Assembly (NCBI GenBank): GCA_949825025.1
Contig: OX463788.1
Coordinates: 24,534,069-24,598,068, forward strand
DNA: 64,000 nucleotides
Direction: 5' to 3'
From: Siphlonurus alternatus
Taxonomy: Eukaryota; Arthropoda; Insecta; Ephemeroptera; Siphlonuridae
A program made the translations under genes and the position numbers. Below, one piece after another: positions 11,601 through 26,500 of the stretch (position 1 is the first letter of the stretch; each line of letters begins with the position of its first letter). The notes below the pieces were generated by a model that worked only from the letters and a program-made list of their open reading frames with translations, searched no databases and had not been told where the DNA came from.

Positions 11601-14600
11601 CAACTATTGCTTTTAAAAAATACTATGGAGTCCCTGTTGCTTTAAGAGAAAAAAATTGCCTAATTTTTATTCAATTTTTTATTATTTCTTATTTTGAAAT
11701 TATAAGCAAATGTTTTCAACAAGGCTTACATGAGATCATGCTTTTGCTGGTGACAAGCAATAGCTCCTTAATTAGTTACTCACAGTTAGTGTGTGAGTGA
11801 CTGGTAGGAGAATTAATTTCTCATGGTTGTGGTGCAAATTGCAGTATCGCTCGAGCTCTCCGGGTCTTATTCTACGGGAGTACAACAAATCAGGCCATCC
11901 AGAAGACATAAGTCGCATCTACACGTACAGCTACCTAACGGAGGAGCCAGTGGCCACAGGCTACCTGCGACGACCCATTGATCCTTATGACAAGCCACCT
12001 ACCAGTCCACATTTCCACCGGCCACACTGTAAGCATAACTGCTTTAGACAAGTCTTTATTTCGTGAAATATTATCTGATTATTAGATAATATTTTTGTAT
12101 CAATAAATCATTTCCTCGTATGTAGACTGTGTTGTCGGTGAGGTAGAATGCACAGAGTAACAAATAAACGTAACCTAATTTTTCTCTTACTTTATTGTAC
12201 CAAATCTCTGGTTTAAAAAAAATTTGAAAGTATACTGTAGATCAGTACACTTGAGATACCATAGAAAAAATCATTAATGCTATGTTTTTTAAAGTTTTTA
12301 TCATGATTCATTTTTTCTTAGCCCACCGAATTACCCCTCTGGAAGCGCTCCCTCCCCTTAAAACTCTCAGGAAAACATAAACAATAATTTCCTTATAGAG
12401 AAAGGATTTTTGCATTCAGTGCTGAGATTGGTGAATTTTGCAGCTGCACAGTCTGCAACGCGTTCCAAGGTCCAGCTGCTACCCAAGACAGGCTCCCGAT
12501 CTGCCATGAAGGTGAGGGAGCTGCTCTTGATATGATAAACTATGCCAGACTATCCAATCCTGTATTACAATGAATATTGTACAAGGCAGCAAACTAGCAA
12601 TTATTAAAAAAAAAATAAAAAAAAATAATCTCTCGTCATGATGATTTTTACAAGATTTGAATACTTAAAATTAGTAAATTCATTTTATTATATTTTTGCA
12701 TCCTAAATATATATTATATAATTAAGTGAAAAACTGAACAGTTTTTTTTTTTTTTTTTAGTTGATTGTTGTGACTGATGTTTTGTTTTTTTTTGGGACTA
12801 TAGGTATTAGTGGAAAGCATCAAGAGTGAAACTCCACGGCCGAAATCACCTCACATGAATAACGAGGAACCAATTGAGCTAGCCCACTTCCCTGCAGCCA
12901 AGCGCCCTGGGCCCGGCGAGAAGCCCAAGATTGAACGAGATGATTTTCCAGCACCACCGTACCCCTACACTGACCCAGAGCGTCGCAGACGATGGTCTGA
13001 TTCTTACAAGGTGAGCTAGCCATGCAATGCATTCACATAACAATGCTTTATAATTCCTGAAACTTACATCACTCACTACCGAGAAGGTGTCATTTTTTTT
13101 TTTTTTTTTTTTTTTTTTTTCATCTTGCTTAAATACACTTAGGCCATATATTATAATGTACAGGAAGAACCAAGTTACAGTATCACAAGATGTCTGTGTG
13201 ACAAAGTTATGCTTGTGTTTACAGGGTGTTCCCATTTCTGATGAAGAGGGAGGAGAAGGGGAGGGAGGAGAGGACCTTGTTGACCATCAGGCTGCCACGG
13301 AAGTCAAACTAAAGGTATATCCATTCAATGCTTATTTATACAGTATGTCCCTAACCTTTCAAAACTGTCAGCAAATATATTTCCTTCATATTCATATTGA
13401 CCTTCATCATAACAAATGGACAACCTGCATGGAATTTTTGTGCTACAGAAATTCACTCTGTTTGACTAATTCATCTTCATGAAAATTCCATACTTTTGAG
13501 CTCAAAAAATACCACATTGCTTTAGAAGTTAGTGCTTCAATTGTTATTAATTTTATTATTATTATATTATATCTTTCATTGGCTGAAAATACAGTTACAG
13601 AATTTTATAATTTATTCTTGTTAATACAAATGCAGAAAGAGGAGGCTGAGCTGTCCAAGATTGCTACGGGAATCGGCAAAGTGTTTCTTCAGAATGTGCG
13701 AGAACGTGAAAAGCTTCGTCAGTGGAAGATGAGTCACCTGGACCCACGTAATGCCTCAAGAACCCCGTCTGCAGCCAAAGAGCCAATCAACAGACTGCGA
13801 TATGAGTCACCAATCAATGCCTGTAAGTACAAATGATAATAATAGAGTTACTACAATAAAATATTATTATGTACAGTACTACTAATGTATTTATTTTACA
13901 GTACATATTATATTTTTCCACTGTGTTGCTTCAATACACTTTTCAACATTTTTGAACATTGAAAGAATGTTTGTTTGGAGATGGAGGTATAATTTATGTT
14001 GAAAATTTGTTTATGGCGGCTTTATTTTTCAATGATCTACTGATTTAATTCAAAATGTTAAAATATATTTTCCACACTCTAACAAATGTATTTAGTAATG
14101 TGTTAGTTTCAAGCAATTATGTATTTTCTAATAATAATTATTTTGTATTAATAATTATTAATATTAGAAACTTGATGTATTGTTTGTATGCAGCACCTTC
14201 TCGCAATATGGATCACCCGAGGCCTTGGGAAGAGGAAAACTTTGAGCGAGGCTCTAGCTACCGTTCTTCAGTGGGACGTTCTGTGGGTGCCATCCCCAGC
14301 TACAATGGTAAGCTCCCTTTCTCCCTGCAGTACAGGTCATTAGTAGCTAATTTTGTAACAATTTTATACCTACTACTCTAAGAAACTTGTGTTCACTATA
14401 AATAATAAAATAATGTATAATTATAAGTACTAAACTTGAAATCCTTTTTCCATTTCAAGAAGGTTCATTATTCACTCTTGTCAGTAAGTGTAGTATAAAC
14501 TATGAACCTTATTGAAAGTGGGAGATGGTCTATTTGAAAATACCATTTTGTTCATTTTGAATAATACATTCTAAAATTGAATTGCAAATAGAAGATAATT

Positions 14601-17600
14601 ATACTGTATATATGATGAACCAGGCTTTCTACTCTGGAAAATAAAAATGTACTTCAGAGAGTGCTATCAAATTAAATACAGTTAGTAATTTAAGGTATAA
14701 TATGGAATTAAAAAAAAAACTACAATTTTTAATTTTCTAGCATTCTTAACGGTAAGGTAATACGAATCAGCTGATTTTGTAGTCCCATTTGATTAACATG
14801 TAAACCTTAGCGAATTCACAAAAATTATGAAAAAAATTTGAGAGACAGATTTTATTTGTTTATTTATTTTAGTACCTCAAAGTACTAGTAAACCCGGATT
14901 AACATGTATTTTTCTTTTAATGACAGTCTACAGCAAGGCCCAATTTTAGGTTTAAAACATGTGTCACACTTCATTGGTAATTTTAATTATTGTTTAAAAG
15001 TACGAGGGTCTGACGACATCGGGCCACAAGGCTCCTCTAGCTTGAATACGATGTGTGAGGCCCAATGCAATATATCAGTTTCTTTTGACCGAGGGGTGTC
15101 AGCGTGGTCACAGTTGATCATGTCAACAACACGAAGAGGACACATTGAGAAGGCAATTACTATTATTTTTCTTAGTTGTAAATTTTTTTCAAGGAGTTGA
15201 ACAATAAGGGTAACCCTCCCCGTGGCACGCCATCCATGTGTGGGTCATGTGGGAGGAGGGTAGGTTTGTAAGGAGACAATTGTCGCACCCTCGCCCGCCG
15301 GGGAGTCAAAGGCAGAAAAAAAAAAAAAGAGAAAGTCTTCCGACAATTTCAGTGATTTTATATCGTCAGATTAAATTATTTTTCCTAATCTTCACAAGCG
15401 TCGCAGAAAAATGACACTCCGCAGGCTCATTTATGGAATATAAATTAATTTACTTAAAAAGTGTCAACTCTGTGGCAGCGTAAACAAGCCTTATGTTTGC
15501 TAGCAAAGTGAGCAAATCGGCAAATGCTTTGACTTTTCTTTCATATTTTGACCCAGCCGCTTTTCTCTGTGGCCTGATGTCGTCACTGAATAGCCGATGT
15601 TACAAGGTGTTTATATGGGAACTTTAGGGTGGATGTTGTTTTTTTGTGCCCAGTATTTTTTAACTACCTATGATACATGATATATATCAAAGACAAGGCC
15701 AGGGCTTACTAATCCTTTAAAGCCATAAAAAAAAATTCAAGAATTTGAGCCATTTTTTTTTTTTTTTTTAATTATTTTTTTTTTTTTTTTAATAGGGCTT
15801 TCCTATGGAGAGCCAAACTAAAAACTTAATTAAAAAAAAATGTCTCGAATAATTGCCTTGAAATTTTTTCTATGGCTTTTAGGTACTAAAATCTGTCTCA
15901 AATTTTTTCAGAATTTTTGAGAATTTGCTAAGGTTTACATGTTGATCAAATGGGACTACAAAATCATTTGATTCGTGTTATCTAACCCTTAACAAAGACA
16001 ATTTTTCAATTCAACTGAAGAAGTGGAAAGAATTTTTTTTAATGTATTTAGTGTATTTACAGTCTATTAAATTTTAGATTGCGCCTACAAATTATGTGTT
16101 TCTGACTGCCTTTGTTTCTTGTGTGTCCAATCTTTTAACCTATAAATGTAGAAATGAACTAAAATGATGAAACTTCCAGGCATAATCTGAGATTTGAAAG
16201 ACCTCTCGACACCAAGAACTTTACTCTTGCTTTGTTCGTAGGTGCTACCAAGCATTCTGTGGAGACGTGTTGAACTAGGCTCTTCCAACCTTCTTACGTC
16301 TAACAAAATTGCAAATCTGCATCTCTCTGTTGATTGCAGCTGCAGCTCTAGCAAGTGTGGCAGGAGTAATATTCGTGGTGTCCTGAGGGGTACTTCTGAT
16401 ACAAAATATTTAAGACTAACAGCAAAGATTAAGATGCAAAACAAGGCAACTGATATTATTTGTATGTTAAACTACAAACCAAACCTACTTTCTGGTAAAA
16501 GCTGTTTTTTTAACCCTCAATATTAAAATAAACCTCTTTTGCAAATGCCAGATGTCAGGTGTTGCATCTACTCTATCTCATTAAAATTTTAAATAGTACA
16601 TTTATTAAATGTTAATACCCCCTCTTTCTCTCTCTCTCTCTCCCCCCCCCCCCTCGTTTCTTTGCAGTTTAGTGCAGTGATGTAATCTGTGAATGGCTTT
16701 GTCTTTCTTGTAATCTAGGTTAAATTGGCTACTGTGTCGATCAAGACTCCTCCAAGTTTTATCTACCTCAACATTAATTTCTTTGTATTTTACTGTGGCA
16801 TTTTATTGATTGGCTACTATTACAGTTAGGGTGAGCCAACAATTTGCTGCAAGTGCTGCGAAATGAAAAGCCCCATTTTTGTGATGATGCTAGCGTGTTC
16901 TTACTGACAGTTCTGCATGCAGTGCCCAAGCCGGGCTACGGACTCAAGTCATCAACATTGCCGGCAGCAGGCAGGAATGGAGGAGGCTGCCCAGCTGGGG
17001 GATATGCAGTGAGTAGCAAGACGAAGGACTTGGCTAGCTGTGTGGGCGTCGTGTTTCCTTGTTGCACTGTTTCTTTATTTCTGTCTCTATGGTTCTCTCC
17101 CTCTCCCTCAAACATTGGAGTAATCGTAAACAGAGAGTTGTTCCAACATGATAGATAGTTCTCCAGAGCAGCAAAACTGCACTTTTTGTTACTCAAACCA
17201 GTGTTATAATACATTTACACAGGGTCGTGAGAGTCATGACTAGTGTTGTCATTGCACCTTGTCTTGTTATACTTGTGTATATGTACTTGTTCCTATGGTC
17301 TGTTTATTTTAGTTTCACACTTGTTCACTTCATCTTAATTCACTTTTCCTGTTGGGTGACAATCATCATCATCTCATCATTTCTATCAATTCAATCAATT
17401 AAAAAAAAGCAACAAAAGTGGCTTGTGATAAAACAGTTTTAATTTACTACTAACTGGAAATACAATCTAAAATTTAATTGTTGTTAACAAGTAAAATCAT
17501 TTCTTTGCATTTTTGCTAAGGTCTGTTGGAACACTTCTCTATATATATCTTATTTTGCTATGCTGTTGATGCTGTCTGCTGCTGTGCCACGGTGAAAATT

Positions 17601-18126
17601 CCTTTGTATTGCTATATGCCACCCGCTGCTGCTGCCGCTAAGTGCTAAGCTCTGATTGGCTGGCTTGCTGGTGCTTGTTTTAGTGGTAAGCGCGCTTCGC
17701 CACGTCCCTAAACCTGGCTATGGGCTTGCAGCTCCCCGGTCTCACACCTTCTCTAGCTCCATGGCAGTAAGTTTGAAGTGTTCTTGCTTTCTCTGTCTCT
17801 GTATCCCCTTCTCCTCCTGATCCTCACAACACACAAATCCAGCATTTTCTGTGACTTAATATGCAGTAACATAATATTAAGAAAATGTGGTTATGTGAAA
17901 GGTATGACATTTTTTTTTTTTTTTTTCTTCTTCTATGTATTCCTCTCAAATAAGGCTTGACAGAATGTTGAAAACAATTTTTGTTTTAGGAAATTTCGTT
18001 TCATATTTTTCATATTAATGCACTAACTAAGGGGAAATATTGCCAGGCTTTGTGTTCACTGCATTCTTCATACACTTTCGGTATTTTATGTTAATAATAT
18101 GACCATGGGGCATGGGGAAGAGGAAA

Positions 18127-18190
<64 letters not shown>

Positions 18191-21100
18191 GGGGGGGGGG
18201 GGGCTTCTTAATATGTCACCATCTCATGCTTAATAGCATCTGATAATACTAATAGAATGCAATGCCATTGCTTAATATGATTCATACTTGGCTAATTATA
18301 ATAACAATTAACACATTCATTTAAGAATTTTGAATTTTAGTTTACATGTAATGTAGTAGTTGTATTGTTTCTGTTCTTATTGATTGATTCCGAATGCCTT
18401 TCATAACATAAACTTTCCAGTTGTTAGTACCAAAACATTTCTTCTCTTTTTTTTCTTTTTTTTTTATCATGCCATTAAAGTTATCATAATTTTACTTTGT
18501 TGAAAAAGAAACAAAGTGACCAGTAAAATATCATGATATATTTGGTTAAAAAATGTACTTTCAAGAAGTATAAATGTTAATTTAACACAAGACCGATATA
18601 TTGCAGCCACATGAGTCAGAAACATGTTTTTTGAAGCAGTTAATATGAAGGTCCTTATCTGCATATCTGTAAGCTTCTTTGCAGACCTTGAATCTATTTA
18701 GCTTTGAAGAGTTTGCATCAATTAAGCTAATAATAAATTGTGCATGTTAAGATTTGGTTTGAGTGGCAATAATTCCTATACAAATATGAATACATGCTTA
18801 TATAGTATAATGATAATATTTTACTTTATTTATTTTTTTTTTAATGACCTTCTTGTATGTATGTCAAACTTGTCTACTTCAGGAGTAGAACCTATAGACA
18901 GGAACAGAGGGCAGTCAGGAGAGGCCAGAGCCGATATGTATATAGGATATCCTCAATCCTCAAGTGAACAAAATTATCCAACTTTAATAATTCTTTCATC
19001 AGTAGACTTTAAACTTGCCATCATTAACCATTTACTTGGCATACAAATTAATTTATATAGCAATTAAATTTTAAAACATTTTCAAAATTGTCATTTTTTT
19101 TGTTCCATTCCTTCATATGGCAACTTAAAAAAAAAAAAAAAAAAAAAAAAAAACTTATGAGCTTGGAGCTTGAGGCGGGGTAATGGATAGGGATAAGGGA
19201 GGGAATAGAGGAAAAGATCGTGGCTACGGCCTGGTATGCGTCTCAGAAGTCACTGAAGTTCTCCTCCAAATGGAAAACTTCACCCCTCTACTTTTTCTAT
19301 CAATGGACTCACTAAAAGTGATGTCTAAATTCTAGAAAACCACACACAATTAAGTGCATCATTTGCCTGGGTGGAAAAAGCAAATGAATTTACCTCAGGG
19401 AGGGAGCAACGTAATTTTTTACTAGAAACGGAGACCCATCCAAGTACTAATCAAGCCTAATGTGGCTTTGCTTTACCAAGCTTTGGTGATCTAATGAAAA
19501 ACGGTCAATGCTCGCTTAACTTCTAGGTCTCCAACCTGAAATTAATTAAAAAAGAAAAATCATCACCAAGTTGAGTATTTTTTGGAGGAAATGAATCTCA
19601 ATCTCCTTTTATTTCAAGCAGATTATAAACCATATTTTGACCTATTTTGACTTAAACGGAGCGTGTAATGTACTATAATAAGAAAGAACTCTTTAATGGA
19701 TAACCTACATGAATGATTTTACTGTAGAAATGAATAGACAGCACCAAATTTTTTTACTCTCTTTTATTTATTTTTTTAGAGGCCAAGAAGTATTGCTAAA
19801 AAGTTCTTCAAAGTTCAGATTGAAACCGACGCCCCTTTAAAGTCACGATATTTTTTTTATAAAGAAGTGACGCCTATTGATGCCTCTCTGTACTTTCAAT
19901 CATTTAAACAAAAATAGTTCTCAGTCTCTAAAAAATCAGAGCAGCATTATTTGGTACCCTGTTTTTATTTTTGCATTAAAACAAATTTTCATGTAGGTTG
20001 TTCAATAAACAGAAAAATTACTTCCTTGAAATAAAATAGTTATTAGTACTGCATCATCATAGTTAGTTAAGGGTAAGGTAACGCCACCAATGTTAAAAAA
20101 AATCCCTCACACAAAAATTCTGAAAAAAATTTAAAATGTTCTCCTCTACACTCCCTATCAGTAGCTAAAATATCAGGTATACAAATACGATCTAGTTTTT
20201 GAGTTATAAATTTTTAAAGTTGACTAATTTAACATGGAAGTTTCATTTCTCCATGTTAAAACAGTCAACTTTAAAAATTTATAACTCAAAAACTAGATCG
20301 TATTTGTATACCTGATATTTTAGCTACTGCTAGGGAGTGTAGAGGAGAACATTTTAAATTTTTTTCAGAATTTTTGTGTGAGGGATTTTTTTTAACATTG
20401 GTGGCGTTACCTTACCCTTAACATGGAGATTTTGTGTGTTCCTGCAAATATGTAGAGGGAGTGGGGGGGGGGGGGGGGGGTCTCTATTAATGTACAAATT
20501 AAAATAAATGTTTTTATTGTGAGGATGGGTAAAAATAATGTACTAAAATAATTACTATTTTGAAAGGCTCTGTAAAGCCTAAACAATTTTTACAGCAGGT
20601 TTTTATCAGTTAAGCAAGATAAAAACTTGCATTCGCTTGTAATTTTTTACCATGCTCTTTTGCACCACAGCGCATCAGTAAATTGCACATTTCTATTGCA
20701 TATGAAGGTATAAAAATCCTTTCCCTAGTAATACAATGGTACTCTTATTTCTATAGTTGACCTTAATTTTTAATGTAAGATGATTGTATGCAGTTATGGA
20801 TGCAGAGAAGTTGGTTGAAGCCATGCACGTGCTAATTGGCTCTGTTTGCCTTCAGGGTGACTTCTCCTTCAGCGGGCTTGGCGAAAAGACACAGAGCACC
20901 GAGTTCAGCAGCGGAAAGTCTGACAGTAAGTCTCCCCAACACTCCCTTCCCTCTATGCTATAACCACTCTAATATGAGTAGAGGAGGCTTAAAACTTAGC
21001 TTGCATCAAAGAATTCTAAAACTGCAGCACTATCTTGAATTAAAATTTTATGAAGTAAAAAAATAGTATGTAATTATTGGCTAAATTATATATTATAGTC

Positions 21101-21757
21101 AACAGCAAAAGAATTCATAAAAAACAACTTGATCTTCTTTGCTTTGTACTAATACGTCAACTTCGATTAAAACTTGAAACTTATTTTATATTAATGGTGA
21201 GTTATTGTTAGTCAATCAGTAAGCTGAAAAAATTGCAAACAAACTCATGCAAACTCATGTTTGCTAGCTTGAAGATCTAGGAAAACCTAAGCATATTATT
21301 GTGGAAGTGTATCAAAATCAAAGTGTGTGTAAAATCAAAACAAAAATCAAAAGCTTTGTGCCACTTATATATTATATAGTAACCTAAATTAATGTTTTGT
21401 CCACTTGAAGAACAATTAACATTTGACAATACACATAGTTATGGCTCTCGTTGAGAATAATGGCAGTGGATGGCAGCCAATGATTTATTTGATCAACGTA
21501 CTTAGCAATCACTGAAATTATTGACTGCCATTATTCTCTATTATTCTTAACCAAAGCCATAATAGCCATATGTATTTATTTGGAAGAGGATAAAGGTTAG
21601 ACTTGAGTGATGAACTGGCCCTGTGATGTAATTGGTAATGCAGTAGAGATCAAATCCAAAGATTTGGGTTTGAGTCCCAGTGGTGCTATGTTTTTCACAA
21701 GAAGAGTTTGAAATTTACTTTTGAGAGTGCATATTATAAGATAGTGTAACTCAGAGT

Positions 21758-21831
<74 letters not shown>

Positions 21832-23481
21832 GTACATGTGTGTGTGTGTGTGTGTATATTTGTTTTTTAATTAAAAGAAATAAAAATTTGCAACAAATGT
21901 GTATATATGAAGTGTTTTTATAGGTGATTAGACTTAGGCACTGCAGTGATAATGTTGATATCTGTAGCATAATTCTAGTAAGAAGTATGAATTGTAGGGA
22001 ACTGTTTCCATTAATATTATCCCCTCTTGTCACACATAACTCTTTTTTTAATTTTGTACTTGACATATAAAGTATATATATAGTGCATTCTTAATAAATT
22101 ATTTAACTTGCTCTCAGTTTTCCACTACAGTATATTGAAAGGGATTTAGAATTTATGCATCTCTTGACACATCTCTTGCAGCATTTCTGTTTGTTTGATG
22201 CAGAGTTAATTGCCACTTGTCAAGTTTATCTTGCAATGTTAAGTTTTTTGTAAATTACATATCCCGCTACATAGAGAATGGCTGCACACAATCAATCAAA
22301 AGTGAGAAGAAATCAAAGCTATTGTAGCTCGGTACAGATTTCACAGGTTCCCATCCTCTATTTTCCATTTTCTTATGCTATAATTTTATTTGCCTTAATA
22401 ACTAAGCTAATAAGTAATAAACTGCTTCTCTTGCTCAATGATTTTTGTAAAACTGATGCCAGAAATTCACCCTAAAAAATTATTGTCATTAAGAATCAAA
22501 TAAAATAAAAATACATCAAAAATGCAGTAGCTTTCCAAACCTTAAATCGGCAGCTGCACTTTTGATACTTGATGGTTGGTTGGTTGGTATTTTGTACTTG
22601 AAGTTTAATACTATTTCTTAGTATAAAGATTTTAATGATGATAACAAAATGCCTGTATGATAAACTGACGCTTATTATTTCTTGGCTCTGCAGTTTCAGC
22701 GGGCTCCATATCTGAGGTGGACCGGAGAGCCCTTGGGGTAGGTACCTTTGCATCTGCATGCCTGCTCCCAAACCTGCCTGCCTACGCCATTGCTTTTAAA
22801 TTTCTTGACCCTTGGTAATAACCTAAAACCTGCACATTTTCTGTACATTAAATATATTGTTTGTAATCTGCCAGTATTCTGAAATTTTGTGTCACAATGT
22901 TGGCCTAAAGTCTTCATAATTTCAGCATTTTTACTTTAAAAAAAGACGTATTAATTGTAACTAGGTTGTGAAACATGAGAATCTGAAAGTAATGTAAAAG
23001 AAATATAATGTAGACTCAAAGACATAGGTGTATTTTATTATTAATAAGATGACCTTTAAAATTTATGCATGAAATACTTTGGCATCTTAAGAGAATAAAT
23101 TTTATTTTTTCACTTTGACTTTTCCTGAACCACAAGAACAGTGATAAGCAGTAAGATATAGAAAGAATATTAAAAAGTAAAACATATCACCTTCTAACTT
23201 GGAGACTTACTTAGATGCTTATATTCCACAATTTATCTTTTCACTTGCATCTAACTGCATGCTGTCAACTTTATAATTTTGTTTGGTACACAAAAGTCAG
23301 TGTTGAATACAACATGCGTGTACAATATTGGCCCCCACCATTAAGATCTGGATCAAATGAGGGAGGAGGGGGGCTACAAAGTAAATATGAGGGATTCCCA
23401 TTTAACATACTAATTAAAATTTTGTTCAGATCTCATTGACAGTTACCGGTAATTAAGCTGTTTTCACCTCTTCTTGATATA

Positions 23482-23516
<35 letters not shown>

Positions 23517-26500
23517 ACATTGTTTTATGAAATTAAAAAATTCTGTGGAAAATAAATTTTAATTCAGATACTTAAATTATATTGAAAAATAAATTCTTGA
23601 AATAAAATCTTGAACATTTTAAATGTGATATATTTGTTGTTTTGCATCCTGTTTGTGTATTGTGCAAAGTTGCTTAGCATCCAATTTGTTTTTGCATGAA
23701 CAGAGTAGATTTTAGTTTTGTTTTCTTAATAGTGAACATTAAGAACATGATATTGAGTTTTAAGTGCTCATTTTATAAGATATAACTATATCAATAGCAG
23801 TGGCGTGCGGTCCATTAATGCGTTGGATGCGGCGCATCTAGGGAAAATTTGAGCTTTCTTTAAAGATTATAAATATTTTCTTTTTCAATTTCATCACGTC
23901 AAATTTCAATAAAAAAAAATAATTTATCTTTGTCTATGTGAAAATCTTCATTTGAATTTATTGAAGCGTTTACCGCAAAAACGTAAATGAATTCGCGGTG
24001 CAATGCAAAGACGCCCTCTTGCATGAAAGCGGTAGACTCACTCAGCTTTGTTTTCCCCATGCATGAATCTACATTTCCCCTCCCACGCCCGTTTTTTCGT
24101 ATAGTTTTATCATCAAAGAAAAAGCTGAGCTTTCTACCGATTTAGGACGTGGGGGCGAGCTTCAGTCCTGGGAGGGAGTTGAGGGAGGGGAGCGACGATG
24201 ATCGAGGAGCCGATGTTTTTGCCTCGTGGATTATCGTAAATAATATGCTGCCGGGGAAAAAAATATAAGATTCGAAAACTTTATCTCTTATTTTTAAAGC
24301 AAAACAAATATATAGTTTCACAATTATGAAATCCACACTATAATTATTTTAAACGATTAAACTCATGTTCTTAAATTGACTTTACCTTTCAAAACAACAA
24401 ATTATTTGAAAGAAATTACGTATCTTAGAAAATAAAATATTGATTTATCGACTGCTATCCTGATCAATCCGCGTCGCGGATCACAATTAGAATTTAATTG
24501 ACTGCAGAGAATAAAATGCGTATTTTTTTTTCACGTATTGCAGCTGTACATAAGTCGGAATCACAATACAAAAATTACACGTATTGTTTTTAGTGAAAAT
24601 AATTATATTATATATTAATTATGTGCTGATCGATCATGAATATAACTGTCATACGATCGATATAAAAAAAGACATTACCGACAAAAAATTTAACTCGTCT
24701 TACAAATTGATTTAAAAAATTATTTGTGATTGATTTTAGAATTGTATAAAACGTCGAAATATAATATATTTTTGTGTTATTTTTATGCTTAAAAAGTCGC
24801 CTGCCACGCCCCCTTTTTAAAAAATTTTTCTCCTGCGGCGGGCTATCCGGGGGGCTCCGCCCCCCGGACCCCCCTTTTGCTGTGTCCAGTCCCATAATTT
24901 TGCCCCCGCATTACTGCCTGCTAAACCCACCGCACGCCACTGATCAATAGTGTTTTGTCAAAAGTAACTAACTCGTTTTATCTCGAGCCAAGATGGTCGG
25001 TTTTAACCTATGGGTTTCCAAATACAATTTTTTTCTATACCTGGATACCCATAGTGCAAAACCGACCATCTCAGCTCGAGATAAAACAAGTTAGTCATTT
25101 TTAACAGAACGCCATCAATATATAAGAATAAATAACTTCAAGGTGCTTTTTCATGGATTATCTAAGTATTAAACATACATAAGAATAATGGTATAAAAGG
25201 GTACTTTTAATAAAAAATATAAATACAATACATATCAACAATGGTGCCACAGCAATACCAACTAACAGCGTTTACCGTGATTGCTCAAACTGAGTTATAT
25301 GACTTCTAATGACCTGAAGCTGCCAAAAAATTTAACATATTTTACTGCGCTGTGACAAAATGAACTTTTGGCAATTTGAGGTATACTGTATAATGCAATG
25401 AAGTACAGTGTTACCAGATTTTCTTATTATTTCTTTTTGCCAAGACTTAGTAAAAGCTGTTAATCTTTTTGGCAGCTATATGGATCGTTTACTTTAAGTC
25501 AGTTTGGGCAATCCTAGTAAATACTGTTACAATTGCCGGGGCACAATCAATATATTGTTTGAAAAACATAATTATTAACCATATTATAATTAGAAATTTA
25601 TTGGTCTAAGTAAGAATACCAAAATAAATATATATTTTGTATATGATATTAACATATTATTGATATTGTTATTATATTGTTATAATATATATTTGACAGA
25701 TATGTTTAATGATGTTTTAATGATACAAATCTGAAAGTAAACTGTTGCTTATTGTTCAGGGTACTGCGGTGGACGGTGCTTCGACTGAGCTGCGCAGCTC
25801 AACAACATTTGGAGGTGGACTACAACGATGCTACCCAGCTTTTGCCACATCGGCTGCCTCATCATCATACAGCCCTCATTTGCGCCGCTCGCTTCCCACC
25901 TTAAACCACAGCATGGCAGCAGCGATGTCAGCAGCCTCTGCAGAGCCACCCAAACTGTACCCCTACCACCTGCTCGTCACCTCCAACTACCGCCTGCCCG
26001 GCGACGTTGACCGTCTAAACCTCGAGGTATCCTAAACCCACAACTAACAATAAACCTGTAATACTTTTTTAGTACACATTTATAATTATTTAGAAAAAAT
26101 AATCATACTCCATATTTTTTTTAGCATGTCATATATAACTTTTGAAAGTTTTTAAGAACAATTAACAGCTCCTCAGAGTTGAATTAAGCATTATAACATG
26201 TACAATATCAGTGTTCAGTACAGCCTACAGCATTTTTCTTTAATTCTATAAGAGCAGCACTGAAATGTTTGTTAAATTACTTTTTTTTTTTTTTTTGCAA
26301 AATCCAAAAGATCTATCTGCTATAAATGTTAATATGCTGCTCTTATTAAGTAATTTGGATTACAGTATATGATGTTGTCTTTAGTTTCCTGTGACATGTA
26401 ACTTTTATAATTAAAAGGGGGGAAAAATGCATGAAATAACATAAGAACAATAAATAACTACTTAATTGAAATGTAATCTGAAAGTTTTCATTTGCAGCGC

